Made by a program: the position numbers and the translations under genes. A DNA stretch of 64,000 bases. Origin: Boesenbergia rotunda. Taxonomy: Eukaryota; Streptophyta; Magnoliopsida; Zingiberales; Zingiberaceae. Below the pieces are notes generated by a model. That model ran no database searches, was not told where the DNA came from, and worked only from the letters and a program-made list of their open reading frames with translations. Location: assembly GCA_024364735.1 (NCBI GenBank), contig JAGFNQ010008318.1, forward strand, positions 123,305-187,304, written 5' to 3'. Positions within the stretch are counted from its first letter, which is position 1, and each line of letters begins with the position of its first letter. Below are positions 45,404 through 57,473 of the stretch, piece after piece.

Positions 45404-46927
45404 TGTAGGACCGATGCACGTGAGAGGGGAGGTGAATCACGTGACTTTTAAAATCTTCGTTATAAAATCAGAGTCGATAGAAAATTGTACGATGCTTTTT
45501 ATAACGTGCGCAGCGGAAAAATTAAAACGAAATGCGAAAGCGAAAAATAAAAGAAAAAATTACACGAGGAGTTTTACTTCGTTCGGAGCCTTCGCCGACT
45601 CCTACTCGAAGGCCCAGGTTCCTTGAACCTTTCCTGTGGGCAATCCACTAAAAACCTCTACCGATAAACTACCGATAGAGTGATTCGAATACAAGATTGG
45701 GCGGAAGTGTAACAGCCCTACACTTCCCCCTTAAATAATTTAAGTGTAAAAAAAAATTCGTTACCCAACACTTAGATTTATCTGAAGCAGCTTGGGTGTT
45801 GGGAGTGATCTTCCAGCAGCGGTCGGACAGCGTCGAGTCAAAGCACAAACCGCAGCAGAGGAGGTTGGAAGCAAGAGAGCGCCAAAGCTTGAACCAGAAT
45901 CAAATTTTCTTGTCTGTTAGAGGGCTTGCTTGCTTCTATTTATAGTGCCTCGATGCATGATCTTCTCAGCTCAAATTTTATCCATCAACAAGATAAAATA
46001 AAAAAAAGATAATGTTTCTATCCTTTGCTTCAATTAAGAAAATAATTTAAATAAATACAAAATTTTGAAAAGTTAACCGAGAGGTTTTATCCTCTTACAA
46101 TTTTAATTAATAATTTAAAAGGAGATTTTATCCTTCCAGCTAAGCTTTACGTGAGAATTTTAAGCATTAGTAGGAATAATTTTATTCTCTAAAAAGAAGG
46201 AAATACGAATAATTTAAATGATAATTTATCCTCCACCAAGGCTTTAAATAAGGAATAATTTTATAAAATTCAACTACAAAATTCTAATTAAATAAATTCT
46301 GTAAAAATAGAGTTAATGCATTTAGAATCTAATTAAATAAATTCTGTAAAATAGAGTTAATGCATTTAGAATCTAATTAAATAAATTCTGTAAAATAGAG
46401 TTAATGCATTTAGAATCTAATTAAATAAATTCTGTAAAATAGAGTTAATTCATTTAGAGTTAATTAGACCCCGTCCAAACCTGGATAAGGATCTAACCAG
46501 GACTCAACCGAGGTCACCAAAATGGGCCTAAGTTGGACCGCGCCTACAGTCCTAAAATAGGACCCGTCCTCACTGGTTCGCTCCTCCAGTGACTTACCTC
46601 ACTTACCTCGTGCAGCTCTACTCAACTTCTTAACCCACCAGGTCTTCCTGCCAGGGCTCAACCACCCTGGTCTTTTTGCCAAGTTTCAACCAACTTGGGC
46701 TTCAGCCAGTTGTCAGGCCCCGTGAACCCAACTGGACTTCTCGCCAGGACTCAACCACCCTGGACTTCCCGCCAGGACTCAACCACCCTGGACTTCAGCC
46801 TGGTGTCAGGTCCTAAGTCTTTCATGCACACTTAGTAAAGAGGTCAAAACCAAAAGCAAGTCTAACTTTAACCTATTTGTCATTCATCAAAACTCAGGTT
46901 TAACTATTAGTGCAAATTGCACCAACA
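45404..46927 (-). repeat. 5' LTR of element B, 1524 bp
   Basis: Same termini as 37066-38643 (TGTAGG...CAACA on the + strand). It carries GCAGCGGAA at 45510-45518 and four minisatellite units. Confidence 0.9.
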
Positions 46928-47442
46928 AAGATGTCAATAAGTCTTCATGACCAAGATGACTTGAACATCGCAAGTCAAAGGAACATCGCACTTAAGCTGC
47001 AGTAAGAACTTCATTGACATATCTATATGTAGATTACCATATGAAGTTTTACAGCCAGTCACTCCAATGAACTAGTTCCCTTAACTAGCATTCATGTTTA
47101 TCTCCGGACATCCTAATGTCACCAGCCAGTGAGAATCAGCTGATTAGAGAATAACCCATGCTAGTCTCAAAAGAATTGATAGTGTCCGTATTTATCAATT
47201 CATCGACTAGGGACAATTTCAATACTTCACAATTACACATGTAGAGATAATCACTAGTTGTGAATTCATCACAAATTCTCTCATGCTGTGAATTGTATTG
47301 CGGACATTCAGTAAATGAGTTTAAGATCTCAATCAAATACACGAACATGTATACTCAAATAGTGAATATTCATTTATTAAAGTAAATGATTACAATCATA
47401 AGACGATTGCCTTAGGACACTTCTCTCATATTACTAACAGAT
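46928..47442 (-). repeat. Partial LTR of the D family, fused to LTR B
   Basis: Closely similar to 52485-52994, the 5' part of the LTR of element D: for example CACCAGCCAGTGAGAATCAG, TTCATCGACTAGGGA, and the end CTCATATTACTAACA at 47442. It begins abruptly at the edge of element B. Confidence 0.85.
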
Positions 47443-48060
47443 TTGTCCATCTGTCTAAGGATGGTAAGCACTGCTAAAGTTCCACTGCGTGCCCAATTTT
47501 CCCCATAAGTTTTTTTTCCAAAAGTTACTAATGAATTTGAAATCTCGATCTAAAGTCATGGGCCAAGGAAGGCCATGTAAATGGATGATCTCCTTGAATA
47601 AAGATAGGCAATCCAGACAAGATCCGTAGTCTTCTTACAAGCTACGAAATGTGTATCTTTGTGAATTTGTCAATCACCACAAGAATTGAATCTAAGGCTT
47701 ATTGGGTGAGGGGTATCCCAATATGAAATCCATACCGACATTGAATCAAGGAGCTTCAAGAGCGAGTAGGGGAGTGTACAAGCCTACAATGGTGAGAACC
47801 CCCTTAGACCACTGGCACACATTGGTCAACAAAGTGATCCACAACGCCGGCCAACTTGGGTAAATTGAAATTGGCAGAGATAAGGACCAACATTTTATCA
47901 TGCCTGAAGTGTCCGTTATTATGAAGCTCGCTCATAGTCTATTACCTGAATGAACAACTGCAGCACAACTGCAACCCATGAAACAAAAAACTATTACGCA
48001 AAAAAAATCATGTCGGTGATCATAATGTACCTCCTGGAATATCCTTCCGAATGATGGGTC
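47443..48060 (-). pseudogene. Ty3/Gypsy integrase remnant
   Basis: Minus-strand pieces read VGMDFILGYPSPNK, VVIDKFTKIHI, then LFKEIIHLHGLPWPMTLDRD, FKFISNFWKKN..GKLGTQWNFSSAYHP and TDGQI. This is the Gypsy integrase core with D in MDF and D in LDRD. Stops and shifts are frequent. It is cut on the left by the partial D-type LTR and on the right by element E. Confidence 0.75.
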
Positions 48061-48123
48061 GGTCGTATACATATATGAAAAAACCTCAAAGCCTGCAAAA
48101 CTGGTACTCATGGTGGTGAGTTA

Positions 48124-49028
48124 TGTTGGTCCAATCAGCCCTGAGATGATCTGGAGGATCATGGTATTTTGATGTGTGGGCAATATGGTTAAGTTAGGAT
48201 TTGTGTTGTTCTCACATGTGTACATGAGTGTGCAGGTGTACAGATACGCATGGACTTAGTTGATGTCTTCAGGTGAAGGATGACATGGAGGTAAGCTGGA
48301 GGCTTACGTGCACATCTGAGGGACCATTGATAGCAGAGATGATGAGCCAAGGGACGCGGACTTCGAGGCGTACGTGAGGGTGGCATTGAGGCAAGCTGGA
48401 GGCTTGTGTGCGCATCCGAGGGACGAGGGTCGAAGATGAAGAGGGCGTGAAGGCAATAGTCAAGGCTGCTGGTGAAGAGTCAACCGAGTGGTAAGGGTCT
48501 GAGTAACCCTAGGCTTAGGTGTGTACCAGTCGACTGGCATTTGGGCAGTCGACTGGTGTAGGCTGGAACAGGCTGGCAAGATTTGAACGTTGTACTGTAA
48601 CGGTCAAATCTGAGTGGGACCAGTCGACTGCCTCAGGGGCAGTCGACTGGTAAGCAGCTGTTTCAGATTCAAGCCCTATTTGAAGGGGCTCGTTTCCTAC
48701 CATTCTTCTGGACGAAACTTGCTTGGATAGGGCAAGTTAGTAGTCTTGTATACTCAGGAAGTGTCTTTGGTGTTGTGGCGAGGTTTCTCCACCCACAAGG
48801 AGTGACGAGTTCTAGCCGAAGGTTATCCGGGGTTTGATCCACCGACGGATTGTTGGATTAGTCACCCGACCGGGGTGGATACCAACTAAAATCAGGTTGT
48901 TAGCATTGTTTGTTTCGTATTTACTTTGCATATTATTGGTTCCGCTGCGCTAACAACTCTGTAGAGATCAAAACGATCTGCGAAAGTGCATTTACACCTC
49001 CCCTCTGCACGCCTAAATTGATCCTTCA
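48124..49028 (+). repeat. 5' LTR of Copia element E, 905 bp
   Basis: Starts TGTTGGTCCAATCAGCC and ends CTTCA, followed two bases later by the primer site. It contains four copies of the palindrome CAGTCGACTG (48530-48656), the shared GAGGTTTCTCCACC block (48780-48793), and TTCCGCTGC (48940-48948) close to its 3' end. Confidence 0.8.
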
Positions 49029-49030
49029 GT

Positions 49031-49043
49031 TGGTATCAGAGCG
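49031..49043 (+). promoter_or_regulatory. Primer binding site of element E
   Basis: TGGTATCAGAGCG, complementary to initiator tRNA-Met, just after the LTR end. Confidence 0.9.
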
Positions 49044-49101
49044 AAGGACCGCTCTTCATCGGACTAATCGCCGAGGAAGCACGTGCTAGAGGAGAAGGGT
49101 C

Positions 49102-50595
49102 ATGGATGACATGTTGGGTGACGATATCAACTCACCACCATCATATGAGCATGAGAATTTTGACTACTGGAGAGATAGAATGAAGATATGGCTCGGGATG
49201 GATTGGGAGTGTAGAATGATCATTGAAGACCCATTCGAAATCCCCAAGGACAAGCACGGCAAAAAGCTTCGCCCTAGATATTGGACCAGTGAACAACAAG
49301 AACAAGCTAGAGCCAATGAGAAGGTAATAAATATTTTGATTAATATATTGCCTAACCATGTTTTGAGTGATGTAGGGAAATATTCAAATGCATGCGAATT
49401 GTGGAATAAGTTGGAAGAACTTCACAAGAACCTTTCACAAGCTCGAGTAGTCGAAATATCTAAAGAAGTAAGTTCAATGGTCCAAGAGGACCAAAATGAG
49501 GAATTATCCGTGCCATCAAGTGAGGAACCATCCACCCCATCAAGAGAAGAAGAAGAATTAGTATCAAGGGTTGAGGGGGAGGAGAGACCCTCATCCTCAC
49601 AAGAACAAGAGATGACTTCCGTCTCTACCAAAGCTAAGTCAAAAGAGCATATCGTATGCTTTGGTTGCAACAAAAAGGGGCACTACAGGGATAAGTGCCC
49701 ACGAGGTAAAAAGGAGGTAACTCCTAAACCCAAATCATATCAATTTAAATCTAATATGGGTTGCAGGAATGAGGAAGTTCAAAACAAAAGAACGAGAATT
49801 CGATATTTCACATGCGGGGAGCTCGGGCACTATCATACAAAATGTCCAAGAAATGGAGAGCTCAAGAAGATGGAGCACCTTAGAAAATGAGAGAAAGAAT
49901 AAAGAAAAAGAAGCAGTTATCAAGGGGGAGCGCCAAGGGTAAGGAAGGTACCTTCTAACTCTACTCATGCTTCATGTTTTTCAATGAATGCTCAAAATGC
50001 TTGTTTGAATGATAGAATGAATAATTGTGTGCCCATGCGTGGTTTTGGTTTTAAATATCATGATAGAAGTAGAAACAATTTTGTATGTCAAAGCACCAAC
50101 AATTCTATGTTTCATGATAAATCTAGGAACTCTAGGAATAAGAACCAAGGCATAAAATCTGAGAAAGGGAGAAATATGCCTAGAAAAATAGGCAATCCTA
50201 GAGATGATCAAATTAGATCTAGTGGTCCTAAGGTTAGGAGTTTGGAAAAGGAAAATCAAGCTCTAAAAGCCAAGCTTGATAAATTGGAGAAGAACCTAGA
50301 TAGACTTTTTAGGAGATCCAAGGAATCAAGAGGAATACAAAATGATCAATCTCTTAGAAATGGTAGGCCAGGTCTAGGATACCATTCTAGGAGGGCTAAT
50401 GTTGATAAAGTATCATATTCAAGGATACCCTATAACTATAGTAGAGAAAGAGTCAAAAATGGCAAGGAAAAGCCATTTAAAGGGAAAGAAAAGAAATTGA
50501 CCAAAGAAAAGGTCTATCGAATTAAGAGAGTAATGAAGTCAAGAAGCACCGGAAGAGCACCGGTATGGTCTTGCTTTTGTAAAGGAGTTACATAG
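49102..50595 (+). pseudogene. Copia gag of element E, split by stop codons
   Basis: Begins MDDMLGDDINSPPSYEHENF, with the UBN2-type core (FDYWRDRMKIWLGMDW, YSNACELWNKLEELHKN). The first knuckle is CFGCNKKGHYRDKC (about residues 192-205). The second lacks its first Cys (YFTCGELGHYHTKC). Two in-frame stops lie at 49888-49890 and about 49900. The same frame then reopens from 49984 and carries a basic coiled coil (KVRSLEKENQALKAKLDKLE) and ends at 50595. Element D cuts the element at 50697, and no pol of E is visible in the window. Confidence 0.8.
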
Positions 50596-50696
50596 GGAGG
50601 TAATTAGGGATAGAAGCTCTAGGAGTCAAGACGAGTTCCATGGTCAATGGATCTCAGGTGGTTTACTCCTAGGAGATTGAAAAGAACTATAAGGTG

Positions 50697-52994
50697 TGTT
50701 GGGACCGGGTGCATGTTGACACGGATACAGGTTCGTAATTTTTTAAAAATAATTACGTGCAGCGGAAGAATTAGCATAAATAATTTCTCAAATTATTTTA
50801 ACCACGTATCTAGCATGCAACCTTATGATGTGTGGACATAATCACAAATTAAAATTTTGCAGAAAAGTAAACTAATTTACTTAGTACCTCGCGTAACTCG
50901 AAGAAAGGGACGAGATCCAACCGTAGCGTCCCTTGGAAGCTTCGCCTCTATTCGCGTCCACGCCGAGTTCTCTTCGGGATGACTTCGCAAAGCCACGAGT
51001 TTCGTGCTGACAAGAACTACTAGATTCTCCAAAGGCACAACTAGAATATCAAGAGAGAGATATGGAAACTAACCACCAAGTAACGGAATCAAGATTCCGT
51101 GAAGGGAGGAAGGAGACGCGACCCGCTTCGTCTTGGTGGTGTCTCACGGCTAGGAAAGGTGGCGCCGGCCCTAGACGGAGGAGAGAAGGCGCCGGCCCTA
51201 GAGTGAGAAAGGGGTGCCGGCCCTAGAGAGAGAAAGGGGCACCGGCCCTAGAGAGAGAGGGAGAGAATAAGAGAGAGAGAGCTTGCTACTTGATCTCTTA
51301 ATTAGGAATTGAAGCCTTGTCTTGGTTCCTTTATATAGTAGCCTCTCCATCGCCAAGTCTCCCTTTTAACGGAATAAATTTTTATAAGAAATTTATCCTA
51401 TAAATTTTCTTATGAATTATTCCGTTATGCCAAGTTTTATTATAACTAAATTTATAATAAAAACAAACACATCTCTCCTTTTATTATGGAATAAAATTTA
51501 CAAGAAATTTAATATATAAATTTTTCTTATCATGGAAAAATCAATTCATAATTGATTTTATAAAATAAAATAAACCAATCTATGGTTCATTTTAATTTCC
51601 ATAAAAGAATAAATTTCTATAAATTTCTTTATATAAATTTCTTTATATAAACTCTTTATATAAATTTCTTTATATAAATTTATTTATCCATAATTTTATA
51701 AAACAAACCGCGCTTGATTTATTTTATAATTTAAACCAAATAAATTGGTTTCCCTCCATGTGGTGGCCGGCCAAACCAAAGAGGGTGGGGACCCTCTTTG
51801 GCCGGCCAAACCAAGCCGCCTCCTCGCAAATTAAACTCATTTAATTCGCCGAATAAGCCTTCAAAAGGCATAGCCATTTTAAGCTTCCGATGCGCCTCTG
51901 ATAAATTCAGATTTGACATATTCCTCTTGATCGAAAAATCCAATTTTCAACTCGATTTAAATCCCTCGGATTACTCGTTGTGCGTGTGACTAAATAGGCT
52001 TTCGATTTATGTTGGCCATCTATAATTAACCAATTATAGAACGATCATGAGTAGCACCTAGTAGTACATCATGATCCCCAATTAATCGAAAGATCAACGG
52101 TTGAGCTCAGAAATAATTCTGAAACCCTTCAGCAGCTCTAATGAATCGTGCCTCATTCCTTTCACCATCTTATACCCACTTGGTTCAGGACACGGTCTAT
52201 GTGTGTCAGTCCCCACTAGGCTGACTACGTCACACCTAGCCCAAGTAACGTTCTCTCGTCATTTGGATTTCTAATTACTCTCATGTATTTAAGAGACTCA
52301 TACTCTAAACATGTCATGCTCTGGCCAGAGGCTTTGAGTAACAATCCGACGATAGGCCTTGGGTATACATCTCCTCGCAAGGATTGGTGAATCCTTTGTA
52401 GGCTGTTCAAACATCTTCGGGCACTTCGGCTTATACCCAACCATCCTGGGTCCACACCTCCTTGGAGATGCTTGCTTAAGATGTTAAAGTATAAGTCTCC
52501 ATGACCAAGATGACTTGAACACCGCAAGTCAAAGGAACATCGCACTTAAGCTGCGGTAAGAACTTCACTGACATGTCTATATATAGACTACCATGTGAAG
52601 TTTTACAACCAGTCACTCCAATAAACTAGTTCCCTTAACTAGCATTCATGTTTATCTCCGGACATCCCAATGTCACCAGCCAGTGAGAATCAGCTGATTA
52701 GAGAATAACCCATGCTAGTCTCAACAGAATTGATAGTGTCCGTATTTATCAATTCATCGACTAGGGATATTTTCAATACTTCACAATTGCACATGTAGAG
52801 ATAATCACTAGTTGTGATTCCATCATAAATTCTCTCATGCTGTGAATTGTATTACGGACATTCAGTAGATGAGTTTAAGATCCCAATCAAATACACAAAC
52901 ATCTATACTCAAATAGTGAATTTTCATTTATTAAAATAAATGTTTACAATCATAAGGCGATTGCCTTAGGACACTTCTCTCATATTACTAACAA
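50697..52994 (-). repeat. 3' LTR of Copia element D, 2298 bp
   Basis: On the + strand it runs from TGTTGGGACCGGGTGCATG to ATATTACTAACA. The next bases AACTCCCACTTGGCC give the polypurine tract on the minus strand. GCAGCGGAA lies at 50759-50767. It holds AT-rich tracts (51360-51720) and a motif GGCGCCGGCCCTAGA repeated at 51160-51250. It is inserted in the gag region of element E. Confidence 0.8.
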
Positions 52995-53007
52995 ACTCCC
53001 ACTTGGC

Positions 53008-56000
53008 CTAATGCCAATCGCTACGGTATCCAGTACCACAGGCTCTAACATGACCCTCAAACTTGCTCTGAGGCAAGGCCTTAGTTAAAGGATCCATTAA
53101 ATTCCTTTCAGTGGGAATTTTCTCAACTTGTATATCATTCCTACTTATATTCTCTCTGATCAGATGATAGCGGCGAAGCACGTGTTTGGATCACTGATGG
53201 GACCTTGGTTCCTTTGCTTGTGCAATAGCTCCATTGTTGTCGCAGTAAACCGGCACTGCTTCATCAATGGTTGGAACCACACCAAGTTCGGAGACAATCT
53301 TCTTGATCCAGACTGCTTCCTTTGCTGCTTCTGAAGCTGCGATATATTCTGCTTCCATGGTAGAATCCGCTACGGTGTCTTGTTTGGAACTCTTCCAACT
53401 TATTGCGCCTCCATTCAAAGTAAACACGTATCCAGACTGAGATTTGGAGTCATCCTTATCTGTCTGGAAACTGGCATCTGTATACCCACGTATTACCATA
53501 TCTCCTTCTCCATATATTAGGAACACATCCTTAGTTCTTCTTAAGTACTTAAGGATTGTCTTGACAGCCGCCCAATGATCCATTCCTGGATCCGACTGGT
53601 ATCTGCTTGTGACGCTCAGAGCATACGATACATTGGGCCTTGTACATAACATAGCATACATGATAGATCCAATCGCGGATGCATAAGGAATCTTATTCAT
53701 GCAAATCCTCTCGTCTTCTGTGCGCGGACACATAGACTTTGAAAGGTTGATCCCATGCCTGATGGGAAGGTAACCTTTCTTGGATTCCGACATGCTAAAC
53801 CTTTTTAGCACTCGGTCTATATATGTAGACTGCGAAAGACCAAGCAATCGTTTTGATCTATTTCTATAGATTCTAATCCCAAGGATATAGGTTGCTTCTC
53901 CTAAGTCTTTCATGGAGAAAGTTTTGGACAACCAAATTTTAACTGTTTGTAAGACTGATATATCGTTTCCTATAAGTAATATGTCATCGACATATAATAC
54001 TAGGAATACGACTGCACTCCCACTAACCTTCTTGTACACACAAGGTTCATCAGGATTTTGTGAGAAATCAAACTCTTTGATTGTCTCATCAAAACGGATG
54101 TTCCAGCTCCTGGATGCTTGCTTCAGTCCATATATGGATCGTCGAAGCTTACATACTTTGGTTTTATCAACCGATGTGAAACCTTCAGGTTGTATCATGT
54201 ATACATCCTCAAGTAGGTTTCCATTAAGGAAAGCTGTTTTCACATCCATTTGCCATATCTCATAATCATAATGAGCTGCTATGGCGAGGAGCATCCGAAT
54301 GGATTTAAGCATAGCTACTGGCGAATAGGTTTCGTCATAATCAATTCCTTATTTTTGACGATATCCTTTTGCCACTAATCTGTCTTTAAAGGTAACAACA
54401 TTACCTTCCATGTCGATTTTCTTCTTGAAAACCCACTTGCACCCTATGGGCTTAATCCCTTCAGGTGGGTTAACCAAGTCCCATACTTGATTTTCGTACA
54501 TGGAATTCATTTCCGACTTCATGGCTTCAAGTCATTTGTCCCTTTCTGAATTTTTCAGAACATCTTCATAACTGATAGGTTCGTCGTCGCTTATGAGTAA
54601 CACGTCATTCGATTCACTTATGAGAAATCCGTATCTCTCTGGAATATTGTGTGTCCTATCAGACCTACGAAGAGGTGGTCTTGTTTTAGGTTCAACTGAT
54701 AGCTCATCATTATGAGTTATTGGTTGTGGGTCTAGACTAGGTGTCTCTGTAATGTCTATTGGAGTTTCTTGAACTTCATCAAGTTCAATTCCACTCCCAC
54801 TGTTTTCTTGTAAAAGAAATTCTCTTTCCAGAAATACAGCATGCCTTGAAACAAACACCTTTTGTTCCAAGGGATGATAGAATTGGTAACCCTTCGTTTC
54901 CTTAGGGTATCCAATAAATAGACATTTATCAGACTTAGCATCCAATTTGTCTGATATAGTCCGCTTCACATAAGCAGGACAACCCCATATCTTAAGGTGA
55001 GTTAAGTGAGGTTTCTTACTATTCCATGTCTCATATGGAGTAGTAGAGACTACCTTAGTCGGGACTCTGTTTAGCAAGTAAATAGCTGACTTAAGTGCAT
55101 AGCCCCAAAAGGATTTTGGAAGAGTTGCATGATTCATCATAGACCTAACCATGTCCATCAAGGTTCAGTTGCGCCTCTCAGATACACCATTATGCTGTGG
55201 TGTATACGGCGGAGTCCATTGGGACAATATCCCATTGTCCCTAAGATAATCTTGAAACTCTTGACTTAAGTATTCACCACCCCGATCGGATCGAAGTATC
55301 TTAATACTTTTGCCAAGCTGTTTCTCTACTTCATTTCTGAACTCTTTGAATTTCTCAAAAGCTTCAGATTTGTGTTTCATCAAGAACACATACCCGAATC
55401 GTGAGTAATCATCGATAAAGGTAATGAAATAGCTATAGCCTCCTTGTGCAAGAGTTGACATTGGTCCACATACATCAGTATGTATTAGACCAAGCAATTC
55501 TCCCATTGGATTACCATTTCCGGAAAAGGGTAATTTGGCCATCTTACCTTTTAAACATGATTCGCATCTATCAAACGAACCGGGTTCAAATGATTCCAAA
55601 AATCTACATCGGTGTAATTTGGTCATGCGTTTCTTACTTACATGGCCAAGACGACAATGCCACGTGTAGGAGTCTATTCGATTATCTATTCGAGCACGTT
55701 TGTTGCTAACTTCGATATTGAAAACGTCACCGGGTAAATCTAACGTGTAGATACCATTGCACAAAGTTCCATTCCCATAAAGAACGCCATTTAAAGTTAT
55801 GTAACAACAATTGTTACTAAAAGTTAAATGATAACCCTTTTCATTCAAACATGAAGTAGATACAATGTTCTTTATTAACGAAGGAACAAAATAATAATTA
55901 TCCAATTCTAAGACACGTCCAGTAGGGAGCTTTAGCAAATATGTTCCGATGGCAACAGCAGCAATCTTTGCTCCATTTCCAACTCGCAAATTCGCTTCTC

Positions 56001-56931
56001 CTTTGACGAGTCTTCTTCTATTCCTTAGCCCCTGTATGTCATTACATATATGTGAGCTACACCCAGTATCAAGTACCCAGGTATTTGAGGAAATAGAGTG
56101 ACATTCAATAATGAAGATACCTGAAGAGGATGGGGCATCGGATGCCTTCTTCTTCAAGGACTTAAGATAAACCTTGCAGTTTCTTCGCCAATGACCCTCC
56201 TTGCCACAATGATGGCAAGTTTCTTTTGGTGTCTTTTCAGTCTTTGTGGCCTTTTTCTTCTTTCCTTTATTCTGTTCTTTGGCCTTCCTCTTAGAACCTT
56301 TCTTCGAGGAACCAACTAACAGTACCGTCTTTTGATCCTGCTTTACAGAAGGCTCTACAGTCTTCAGCAGGTTGAGCAACTCAGGAATGGTAGTCTCCAG
56401 CTTGTTCATCCGATAGTTCATCACAAATTGTGAATAACTTTTGGGCAAACAATGGAGAATTAAGTCAATACTTAGTTCATGATCCATTGCAAAACCGAGT
56501 GTGCTCAGTCGCTCAATGTACCCCAACATCTTTAACACAAACTGTGAGGCAGAAGTGCCTTCCTGCATCCTAGAGGTGAAGAGGAGTCTGGAGACTCCGA
56601 ACCTTTCGGATCTCGCCTGCTCTTCAAACAACTCATGAAGATGGAAGATGATGGTATAAGCATCCATATGCTCATGCTGCTTTTGCAGCTCAGGTACCAT
56701 AGAGGCTAGCATGATGCAACTCGCAAGTTCAGAATAGGTCACATGTTTCTGATAGGCCACTAACTGGTCTGGAGTTGCACCTTCTGGAGGACGGTTGGGA
56801 AGTTGATCTTCAATGACATAAGCAAGCTTCTCTGCCTTGAGGACTATCCTCAGGTTTCGAAGCCAGTCCATGAAGTTTGGCCCAGTTAGTTTATTGGTGT
56901 CCAAAATGGAACGCAAATTCAGAGAAGACAT
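53008..56931 (-). pseudogene. Copia polyprotein of element D (gag-PR-IN-RT-RH), one frame with four stops
   Basis: A single frame of 1307 codons from ATG (56931) to the TAG at 53008-53010. It is interrupted only by TGA 55165-55167, TGA 54532-54534, TAA 54349-54351 and TGA 53191-53193. In order it has gag (MSSLNLRSILDTNKLTGPNF), a knuckle CHHCGKEGHWRRNC, protease WVLDTGCSSHIC, integrase (HCRLGHVSKKRM, CESCLKGK, HTDVCGPM, LRSDRGGEYLS), RT (WQMDVKTAFLNGNL, SIYGLKQASRSWN, LYVDDILLIG) and RNase H (GYTDASFQTDKDDSKSQSG, STMEAEYIAASEA, DPLTKALPQ). All catalytic motifs are present. The lineage resembles Angela/Tork-type elements, from memory. Confidence 0.9.
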
Positions 56932-56969
56932 GATCGAGTGATTAACCTAGAAATACAAATTGAGCTTAT
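56932..56969 (-). other. Short remnant of the leader of element D
   Basis: Only 38 bases of the leader upstream of the D start codon remain before the CACTA terminus. The primer site and 5' LTR of D are not in the window. Confidence 0.6.
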
Positions 56970-57473
56970 CACTAGTAGAATTTTGATAATAGACTTCGCC
57001 AATAATTACGTTGGCGATAATTAATGACGAAGTAATATATATTAATAAACTTCGATAATAAAATTAGCGTAGTAAATATAATTTTAAACTTCATAGATTA
57101 AAAAAAATAGATTTTTTTTTAAAATTTTTAATAACAATTACTTCATAATTTTTATTTAATGAAGTAAAAAGATTTACATTAAATTTATAATTTTAAATGG
57201 CGAAGTAATAAAATTAAACCGGTAAAAAAAATAAAATCTGAACCGGCAGGTTTTAATTTGTTCAATTCCCACGTACGTCAATAATTTCTTAGCGCCGAAA
57301 CCAAATTTCTCCCGATCTCTAGGCGCCGAAGTAATTATTATAATAATAATTTTTTATTATTACTATAATAATTATTTAGGTCGCTTAAATTTACTTTGCG
57401 TCCTCCCAAACCTACACCTAGAGATCCGCCCATGGTCGGAGGAGACAAGAGCGGTGGAAAAGTGATGTGCCAG
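56970..57473 (+). mobile_element. CACTA-type transposon terminus
   Basis: Begins CACTAGTAGAATTTTGATAA and has repeated subterminal motifs GAAGTAAT / TTACTTC / ACTTCG in both orientations (56990-57350), as in En/Spm elements. The other end (..TAGTG) was not found before the Gypsy LTR at 57474, so the rest lies beyond element F or is lost. No transposase was seen. Confidence 0.6.

Larger units (their letters stand above)
37066..46927 (-). mobile_element. Sirevirus-like Copia element B (contains the assembly gap)
   Basis: In minus orientation it reads 5' LTR (46927-45404), a tRNA-Met primer site (45401-45388), gag, AT-rich spacer, N gap, integrase, RT-RNase H, a 1-kb non-coding stretch, polypurine tract and 3' LTR. 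It has no 5-bp target duplication: the left flank is TCTTG and the right is AAGAT. The flanks belong to different elements (gag of A on the left, a D-type LTR on the right). See findings for the mis-join possibility. Confidence 0.8.
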
